Shown here in pieces: positions 57,410 to 64,000 of a stretch of 64,000 bases of DNA. The notes beneath the pieces were generated by a model, which saw only the letters and a list, made by a program, of their open reading frames with translations, searched no databases and had not been told where the DNA came from. The DNA lies in assembly GCF_014217255.1 (NCBI RefSeq), contig NZ_CP059404.1, forward strand, positions 1,116,001 to 1,180,000, given 5' to 3'. Each line of letters starts with the position of its first letter. The first letter of the stretch is position 1. The stretch comes from Corynebacterium incognita. GTDB taxonomy: Bacteria; Actinomycetota; Actinomycetes; Mycobacteriales; Mycobacteriaceae. Position numbers and translations under genes: made by a program.

Positions 57410-57712
57410 ATGACCGACACCAACACCACCGGTAACCAGTGGCCGCTGTGGGAAGTTTTCGTCCGCGGCTCCCGCGGCCTCTCCCACGTCCACGCCGGCT
57501 CCCTGCACGCGCCCGACGCCACCATGGCGCTGCGTAACGCACGTGATCTGTATACCCGCCGCAACGAAGGCACCTCCGTGTGGGTCGTGCCTTCCGAGGC
57601 CATCGCGGCCTCCGATCCGGATTCCAAGGGTGGCTTCTTCGAGTCCCCGCAGGGCAAGGCCTACCGTCACGCCACCTACTACGCCAAGTCCGAGGGGGTG
57701 CCTCACCTGTGA
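57410..57712 (+). CDS. paaB: 1,2-phenylacetyl-CoA epoxidase subunit PaaB
   Basis: PaaB is a small structural/bridging subunit of the epoxidase complex. The 100-aa protein has the conserved PLWEVFVRGSRGLSHVHAGSLHAPDATMALRNARDLYTRRNEGTS-type sequence, seen here as WEVFVRGSRGLSHVHAGSL and ALRNARDLYTRR, then VWVVPSEAI. It ends GVPHL. Its stop overlaps the GTG start of paaC (GTGA). Confidence 0.95.
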   Translation: MTDTNTTGNQWPLWEVFVRGSRGLSHVHAGSLHAPDATMALRNARDLYTRRNEGTSVWVVPSEAIAASDPDSKGGFFESPQGKAYRHATYYAKSEGVPHL

Positions 57713-58557
57713 GCGGTTTCGCAGCGGCCGATTCGGCCACTAAGCAGTCCCAGGGCAACGGCATCACCGCCGAGGACATCGCGGCGCGCGTCAAAGAGTC
57801 CGGCACCCCGGCCTCTGAGGGCGTGGCGCAGTACGCCATCATGCTTGGCGACGACGCGTTAATCCTCGGCCAGCGCCTGGGCTGGTGGATCTCCCGCGCC
57901 CCGGAGATGGAAGAGGACATCGCATTGGGCAACATCGCGCTCGATCTCATTGGCCACGCGCGCTTTCTGCTCACCTACGCGGGCACCGCGTGGGACAAGA
58001 CCGAAGACGACCTGGCCTACTTCCGCAACGAGGAGGAATTCCGTTCCGTGCGCCTGGTGGAGCAGGACAACGGCGACTTCGGCCAGACCATCGCGCGCCA
58101 GTTCCTGTTCTCGCACTACCAGTACTTGCTGTACCAGCGCCTGATGGACTCCGCGGACGAGACCTTGGCGGCGATTGCGGCCAAGGCCTTCAAGGAGGTC
58201 CAGTACCACGTGGACCACGCGAACCAGTGGATCCTGCGCCTGGGCCTGGGCACCGAGGAATCCAAGCGCCGCCTGGAGGCGGGGCTGTACTACATGTGGC
58301 CGTACGTGGACGAGCTCTTCGAGGACTTGGACGTGCACACCGAGCTTGCTGAGCAGAACATCGCGGTGCTGCCGTCCAGTCTGCGCGCGCAGTACGACGA
58401 GCACGTTCAGGCCGTGCTCGCCACAGCGGAGCTCGAGGTTCCTGCCGCGAAGTCCGCCCGCTCCGGGCGCCGCACCGGCCAGTTCTCTGAGCACCGTGGA
58501 TACATCCTGGCCGAGATGCAATCCCTAGCCCGCCAGCACCCCGGCGCGACCTGGTAA
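57709..58557 (+). CDS. paaC: 1,2-phenylacetyl-CoA epoxidase subunit PaaC
   Basis: PaaC is the structural partner of PaaA, forming the alpha/beta core. GTG 57709 (overlapping the paaB stop) gives 282 aa. Landmarks are QYAIMLGDDALILGQRLGWW, ISRAPEMEEDIALGNIALDL, FRNEEEFRSVRLVEQDNGDF and AFKEVQYHVDHANQWILRLG. The C-terminus is GRRTGQFSEHRGYILAEMQ. A 10-bp tandem duplication (58551-58570) covers the end of the gene and the gap to paaD but leaves the frame intact. Confidence 0.95.
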   Translation: MSGFAAADSATKQSQGNGITAEDIAARVKESGTPASEGVAQYAIMLGDDALILGQRLGWWISRAPEMEEDIALGNIALDLIGHARFLLTYAGTAWDKTEDDLAYFRNEEEFRSVRLVEQDNGDFGQTIARQFLFSHYQYLLYQRLMDSADETLAAIAAKAFKEVQYHVDHANQWILRLGLGTEESKRRLEAGLYYMWPYVDELFEDLDVHTELAEQNIAVLPSSLRAQYDEHVQAVLATAELEVPAAKSARSGRRTGQFSEHRGYILAEMQSLARQHPGATW

Positions 58558-58570
58558 GACCTGGTAAGAC
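58551..58570 (+). repeat. 10-bp tandem duplication at the paaC-paaD junction
   Basis: CTGGTAAGAC occurs twice in direct succession, covering the TAA stop of paaC. The second copy is outside the reading frame. It pushes the paaD ribosome site (AAGGAGG) 10 nt downstream. Confidence 0.85.
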
Positions 58571-58583
58571 AAGGAGGACAACG

Positions 58584-59150
58584 ATGGTGACCATCCCGGA
58601 TGACGGCATCCCCGCCGAGCCGATTGTGGACCCGAACAACCCCCTGCGCCCCGCGGACGCCGCTGACGCCGCGGTGTGGGACGTGGCGGCCACGGTCCCG
58701 GACCCGGAGATTCCAGTAATTTCCATCGCCGACCTGGGCATCCTGCGCGGTGCCCGCCGCGAAGGCGATACCGCGATTGTCACCATCACGCCCACCTACT
58801 CCGGCTGCCCGGCCATGGAGCACATCACCACCGAGGTCACGGCCGCGCTGCGCGCAGCGGGCTATGCCGACGCCCAGGTGGAGCTGGTGCTGCAGCCGGC
58901 CTGGACCACCGACTGGATCACGGAGCAAGGCAAGAAGAACCTCCGCGAGTACGGCATCGCCCCGCCCTCCGGCAAGGCCGCCGCTACTGGCCCCGTGCCG
59001 CTCACCCTTGGTCCGCCGCCGGCCATTCGCTGCCCCCGCTGCGATTCCGCGAATACCACTAAGCTCGCGCAGTTCGGCTCCACGTCCTGCAAGGCGCTGT
59101 ATTCGTGCGACGACTGCCACGAACCCTTCGACTATTTCAAGGTGCACTAA
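58584..59150 (+). CDS. paaD: Iron-sulfur assembly-type subunit PaaD
   Basis: PaaD (MIP18/SufT-like) is thought to help build the Fe-S centre of the PaaE reductase. The 188-aa protein, ATG 58584 behind AAGGAGG, has a MIP18 fold with VPDPEIPVISIADLGILRG and ITPTYSGCPAMEHI (Cys). The C-terminal half adds two cysteine pairs, CPRCDSANT and CDDCHEPFD, a zinc-ribbon-like extension common in PaaD. The stop abuts the paaE start (TAAATG). Confidence 0.92.
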   Translation: MVTIPDDGIPAEPIVDPNNPLRPADAADAAVWDVAATVPDPEIPVISIADLGILRGARREGDTAIVTITPTYSGCPAMEHITTEVTAALRAAGYADAQVELVLQPAWTTDWITEQGKKNLREYGIAPPSGKAAATGPVPLTLGPPPAIRCPRCDSANTTKLAQFGSTSCKALYSCDDCHEPFDYFKVH

Positions 59151-60317
59151 ATGACTACTCCCACCACTACCCCAGCCCCGGCCCGTAAGAAGGCGACGTT
59201 CAATACGTTGACCGTGTCCCAGGTGCGCAAGCTCACCGACGACGCCGTGGAGGTCAGCTTCGCGGTCCCGCCGGAGCTGCACGATGACTACGACTACATC
59301 CCTGGCCAGTACGTGGCGCTGCGCGCGACGATTGACGGCCAGGAAGTCCGCCGTTCCTATTCGATCTGCGACGCGCCGGTCAAGGGTGAGGTCAAGGTAG
59401 CCATCAAGCGCGACCGCGGCGGTATTTTTTCCACCTGGGCCAACGAGACCCTGCAGCCGGGCATGGAGCTGGAGGTCATGAACCCGCAGGGCGCATTCAC
59501 CTCCAAGACTCATATGACCGGGCTCAACGATCCGGAGGCCATCAAGGAAGCAGTGGACAAGCTGGACAACCCGCACCTGGTGGCCGTGGCCGCCGGTTCC
59601 GGCATCACCCCCATCATGGCTATCGCACAGACGGTCCTGTCCTCGTCTCCGGAGACCACCTTCGAGCTCATCTTCGCCAACAAGGGTGGCGGCGACGTCA
59701 TGTTCGCCGAGGAGATCGGCGACCTCAAGGACCGCTACCCCACCCGCTTCGCGGTGCACCACGTGCTGTCCCGCGAGCAGCGCGTCAACCCGCTGTTCTC
59801 CGGCCGCATCGACGCCGAGAAACTACAGAAGCTGCTGGACAACGTGGTCCGCACGGAGAAGGTGGACGAGTGGTTCCTCTGCGGCCCCTTCGAGCTCGTC
59901 CAGCTGGTGCGCGACGAGCTCGATGCCCGCGAGGTGGAGCGCGACAACGTCCGCTACGAGCTGTTTACCACCGGCAAGCCTTCCGGCAACCAGGGCCAGA
60001 CCGGCCGTCCCGTGGATGTGGATCCCGAGGGCGACAACGTGGAGATCAAGTTCCAACTCGATGGCCTGTCCGGCTCCGCCCAGTCGCCGACGAGCGCCAA
60101 CGAATCCATCCTCAACGCGGCGTTGCGCGTGCGTTCCGACGTCCCGTTCGCCTGTGCCGGTGGCGTGTGCGGTACCTGCCGCGCCAAGGTCACCGAAGGC
60201 GAGGTGGAGATGGACGAAAACTACGCGCTCGAGCCCGACGAGATCGCCGCGGGGTACATCCTGACCTGCCAGGCCCGCCCACTCACCGACTCCGTGTCTG
60301 TGGACTACGACGCTTAA
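59151..60317 (+). CDS. paaE: Phenylacetyl-CoA epoxidase reductase PaaE
   Basis: PaaE passes electrons from NADPH through FAD and a 2Fe-2S cluster to the PaaA di-iron centre. The 388-aa protein has an FAD/NAD(P) reductase part with QEVRRSYSICDAP (RxYS), AAGSGITPIMAIAQT, and FLCGPFELVQLV, then a plant-type ferredoxin domain with CAGGVCGTCRAKVTEGEV and YILTCQA (Cys ligands). It is the last subunit gene of the epoxidase block. ATG directly follows the paaD stop. Confidence 0.95.
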   Translation: MTTPTTTPAPARKKATFNTLTVSQVRKLTDDAVEVSFAVPPELHDDYDYIPGQYVALRATIDGQEVRRSYSICDAPVKGEVKVAIKRDRGGIFSTWANETLQPGMELEVMNPQGAFTSKTHMTGLNDPEAIKEAVDKLDNPHLVAVAAGSGITPIMAIAQTVLSSSPETTFELIFANKGGGDVMFAEEIGDLKDRYPTRFAVHHVLSREQRVNPLFSGRIDAEKLQKLLDNVVRTEKVDEWFLCGPFELVQLVRDELDAREVERDNVRYELFTTGKPSGNQGQTGRPVDVDPEGDNVEIKFQLDGLSGSAQSPTSANESILNAALRVRSDVPFACAGGVCGTCRAKVTEGEVEMDENYALEPDEIAAGYILTCQARPLTDSVSVDYDA

Positions 60318-60350
60318 CACTCCCCGCACCCGGTGCAGAAAGGTAAAACA

Positions 60351-61139
60351 GTGATTGACCTGCATATCGACGCCGAGAGCAAGCTCGCGGAGATCGTGCT
60401 CAACAACCCGAAGGCCATGAATTCGCTCGCGGAAGCCGACCTTCAGGAGCTCTCCGCCGCCTACGCCGAGGCCGCCCGCGCGGCGGAAGCCGGCGACGTC
60501 CGCGCGCTGCTGTTGCGCGGCGAGGGCAAGGGTTTTAGCGCGGGCCGCAATATCAAGGGCCTCGACCCGCGTAACGACGACGCCACCGACTACCTAGCGA
60601 ACAAGGTCACCCCGGTGTTGAAGTCCATGAGCCAGTTCCCCGCACCCACCTTCGCCGCCGTGCAGGGCGCGTGCTTAGGCGTCGGCCTGGGCCTGGCCAT
60701 CGCCACCGACATCGTCTACGTGGCCGAGGACGCCAAGATCGGCTCCCCCTTTGCCAACCTCGGCGCCACCTTGGATTCCGGCGGGCACGCCCTGTTCGTC
60801 GAGAGGCTCGGCGCGCACCGCGCCATGGACCTCATCGTCACCGGCGAGCTCATGTCCGGCGCCGAGGCTGTGGCCGCGGGACTGTTCTCCCGCGCCATCC
60901 CGGCGAGCGAACTCCAAGGCTTTACCCGCGCCAAGGCTCTGGCCGCAGCCCAGGGCGCTACCCGCGCCTTCCTCGCCTCCCGCGCACTCGTGCACCAGAT
61001 CCGCGATGACAAGGCCGGCCTGTGGGAGTCCGTGGACAAGGAAAACGTCGCCCAGGGCGAGCTGTGCTCGTCGGCCGATTACCTCGAGGGCTTCGCCGCC
61101 TTCAACGAGAAGCGCCCGCCAGTCTTCCAGGGCAAATAA
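60351..61139 (+). CDS. paaG: Enoyl-CoA hydratase/isomerase, probable PaaG (epoxide isomerase)
   Basis: In the pathway PaaG converts ring-1,2-epoxyphenylacetyl-CoA to the oxepin. The 262-aa crotonase-fold protein starts at GTG 60351 with AGAAAGG upstream. It has the oxyanion-hole phrases RGEGKGFSAGRNIKGLDP and QGACLGVGLGLAIATDIVYV. It lies directly after PaaE, a position typical of PaaG. A second crotonase (62367) is the likely PaaF, but which is which rests on position only. Confidence 0.78.
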   Translation: MIDLHIDAESKLAEIVLNNPKAMNSLAEADLQELSAAYAEAARAAEAGDVRALLLRGEGKGFSAGRNIKGLDPRNDDATDYLANKVTPVLKSMSQFPAPTFAAVQGACLGVGLGLAIATDIVYVAEDAKIGSPFANLGATLDSGGHALFVERLGAHRAMDLIVTGELMSGAEAVAAGLFSRAIPASELQGFTRAKALAAAQGATRAFLASRALVHQIRDDKAGLWESVDKENVAQGELCSSADYLEGFAAFNEKRPPVFQGK

Positions 61140-61154
61140 AAGGAGAACCACACA

Positions 61155-62366
<1,212 letters not shown>

Positions 62367-63140
62367 ATGGCTATCGACGTCACTACCGTCACCCTGGGCG
62401 AGGGTGAGGAGCAGGCGGTCGTCGCCACGCTCAACCGCCCTGAGGTGCGCAACGCCATTGACGAGTACATGGTCGCCGAGCTGCACGAACTGTGCGCCCA
62501 GCTGGAGCGCGAGCCCCGCATCCTCATCATCACCGGCTGCGTGGCGGAGACCTCCAAGGGCCCGCGCGGCATCTTCGCTTCCGGCGCGGACATCGCCCAG
62601 CTGCGCGAGCGGCGCCGCGAGGACGCGCTGCGCGGCATCAACTCCGGCATCTTCCAACGGTTGGCGCAGCTGCCCGCCCCGGTCATCGCGGCCGTGGACG
62701 GCTTTGCCCTGGGCGGCGGCCTGGAATTGGCACTGGCCGCGGATTTCCGGGTGGCCACGCCAAACGCGAAGTTCGGCCAGCCGGAGGCCAACCTCGGCAT
62801 CATCGCCGGCGCGGGCGCGCTGTGGCGGCTCAAGGAATGCGTGGGCCTGCCGCTGGCGCGCGAGATCCTCATGGCCGGGCGCATCCTCAGCGGCGCGGAG
62901 GCACATGCCGCGCAGCTGGTCAACGAGCTGGCGGAGCCAGACGAGCTTCTCGACGCCGCGCGGGACCTCGCCGGACGCATCGCCGCGCTCGATCCGCTGG
63001 CAGTGCGCCTGAGCAAGCAGCTGCTGACCATGCCGGATTCCGCACACCCGGCGGTGGACAACATCGCCCAGGCGGTGCTGTTCGAATCCCCAGCCAAGTT
63101 TGACCGCATGCAGGCGTTTTTGGCCAAGAAGAAGAAATAG
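62367..63140 (+). CDS. paaF: Enoyl-CoA hydratase, probable PaaF
   Basis: PaaF hydrates 2,3-dehydroadipyl-CoA. The 257-aa crotonase-fold protein shows LNRPEVRNAIDEYM, FASGADIAQLRERRRED (oxyanion hole) and DGFALGGGLELALAADFRVAT with Glu in QPEANLGIIAGAG at the active site. That EAxLG pattern is hydratase-like. ATG 62367 directly abuts the paaJ stop. Confidence 0.82.
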   Translation: MAIDVTTVTLGEGEEQAVVATLNRPEVRNAIDEYMVAELHELCAQLEREPRILIITGCVAETSKGPRGIFASGADIAQLRERRREDALRGINSGIFQRLAQLPAPVIAAVDGFALGGGLELALAADFRVATPNAKFGQPEANLGIIAGAGALWRLKECVGLPLAREILMAGRILSGAEAHAAQLVNELAEPDELLDAARDLAGRIAALDPLAVRLSKQLLTMPDSAHPAVDNIAQAVLFESPAKFDRMQAFLAKKKK

Positions 63141-63166
63141 CAACTAGGGAAGGACCGTAACTCATC

Positions 63167-64000
63167 GTGACTACTTCATCAGCAATCCCCACCCAGGTGG
63201 GCGTGCTCGGCGGCGGCCGGATGGGCGCCGGCATCGCGCACGCCTTCCTGCAGGCCGGCGCCTCCGTGACCGTGGTGGACATCAACGACGACGCCGCGGC
63301 CGCCGCCACCCAGCGCGTAGAAAAGGCGGTCAAGGGTTCCATCGACCGCGGCGCGGAAGGCACCGTGGAGTCGTGGATGCAGCGCCTCAACGTCTCCACC
63401 AACGCCGCCGACTTCGCCGGTCACGCCCTGGTGGTGGAGGCCGTGCCGGAGTCCATGGAGCTCAAAACCAAGGCATTCCAAGACATCGCGGCCGCCGCCC
63501 CGGAGGCCGTCATTGCCACCAACACCTCCTCGCTGTCGGTGACGGAGCTGGCGAACGTCGTGGACAACGACGTCATCGGCCTGCACTTCTTCAACCCGGT
63601 GCCGGCCTCCAAGCTCGTGGAGGTCGTCGTGGCCGAGTCCACCCCGGAGACCCTGGTGGACACCGCGCGCGGCTGGGTCGACGGCCTGGGCAAGACCGCC
63701 GTGGTGGTCAAGGACGCCCCCGGCTTCGCGTCCTCGCGCCTGGGCGTGGCCATCGCGCTGGAGGCCATCCGCATGGTCGAAGAAGGCGTTGCCAGCCCGC
63801 GCGACATCGACAACGCCATGGTACTGGGCTACAAATTCCCCATCGGTCCGCTGGAGCTCACGGACATCGTCGGCCTCGACGTGCGCCTCGGCATCACGGA
63901 ATACCTCGAGTCCACCCTGGGCGAGCGCTTCGCCCCGCCACAACTCATGCGCGACATGGTCGCCCGCGGCGAGCTCGGACGCAAGTCCGGCAAGGGTTTT
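63167..64000 (+). CDS. paaH: 3-hydroxyacyl-CoA dehydrogenase (partial, cut by window end)
   Basis: PaaH oxidises 3-hydroxyadipyl-CoA with NAD. Translation from GTG 63167 (AAGG upstream) gives VGVLGGGRMGAGIAHAFLQAG, the NAD-binding GxGxxG, and then ATNTSSLSVTELANVV, the HFFNPV active-site His loop and DAPGFASSRLG. The C-terminal domain begins GYKFPIGPLELTDIVGLDVRLG and continues past the right edge. About 278 residues are visible, nearly complete for the 280-290-residue family. It is the last visible gene of the operon. Confidence 0.87.
   Translation, partial: MTTSSAIPTQVGVLGGGRMGAGIAHAFLQAGASVTVVDINDDAAAAATQRVEKAVKGSIDRGAEGTVESWMQRLNVSTNAADFAGHALVVEAVPESMELKTKAFQDIAAAAPEAVIATNTSSLSVTELANVVDNDVIGLHFFNPVPASKLVEVVVAESTPETLVDTARGWVDGLGKTAVVVKDAPGFASSRLGVAIALEAIRMVEEGVASPRDIDNAMVLGYKFPIGPLELTDIVGLDVRLGITEYLESTLGERFAPPQLMRDMVARGELGRKSGKGF

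Overview
The window looks like a chromosomal segment of a Corynebacterium or close relative. The evidence is a high-GC coding sequence, an actinobacterial 16S-23S-5S operon without spacer tRNAs, the rpsF-ssb-rplI-dnaB block next to a class A PBP, a GT87-type membrane protein and a DUF5318 gene (an order shared with mycobacteria), an actinobacterial inositol-phosphate synthase, and an HrtBA/ChrSA-like heme module. The genus is an inference from recognised families and gene order; no database search was possible.

Layout. 1-1378: decayed ktrA and ktrB (K+ uptake), both with frameshifts and internal deletions. 1518-2984: a secreted or cell-surface protein with a Pro/Thr/Glu linker and Ig-like repeats. 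3519-8805: rRNA operon on the minus strand, with promoter, leader, spacer stem and terminator. 9345-13630: a five-gene operon of a GntR/YtrA-type regulator and two ABC ATPase/permease pairs, with an operator over its promoter. 13875-16663: NYN-domain protein, PspA-like protein and thioredoxin. 16844-19428: CsoR-type operator, CopZ and CopA. 19550-20935: NiaP-like transporter. 20951-29754: a small ORF, dnaB, a cluster of DnaA boxes, rplI, ssb, rpsF, a 58-aa membrane protein, GT87-like protein, class A PBP and DUF5318. 29926-33315: ino1, MarR regulator, double-USP protein and a small membrane protein. 33312-39021: TrhO-type rhodanese, DUF1846, Nei1 glycosylase and NAD(P)HX repair enzyme. 39018-42764: HrtBA/ChrSA-like heme export and sensing. 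42761-49689: choline dehydrogenase, BCCT transporter, betaine-aldehyde dehydrogenase and a flavin oxidoreductase. 49666-51929: TetR regulator with its likely DUF3533-type membrane target, then a VanZ-family protein. 52074-64000: phenylacetate degradation.

The phenylacetate block is the largest coherent pathway. An MHS-type permease and PaaK ligase run leftward, a TetR (PaaR-like) regulator lies between, and PaaI, PaaABCDE, two crotonase-fold enzymes, a PaaJ thiolase and a PaaH dehydrogenase (cut by the window end) run rightward. A related motif precedes paaK, the regulator and paaA. PaaZ is not seen and may lie beyond the right edge.

The least explained items are the DnaA-box cluster between dnaB and rplI, a near-perfect 39-bp palindrome upstream of trhO, an orphan terminator in the DUF1846-nei gap, a 58-aa membrane protein and a helically phased GTTAA array upstream of the USP gene. 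I found no CRISPR array, intact IS element, prophage or defence island. Most of the window is core chromosome; nothing seen amounts to a wholly new multi-gene system.
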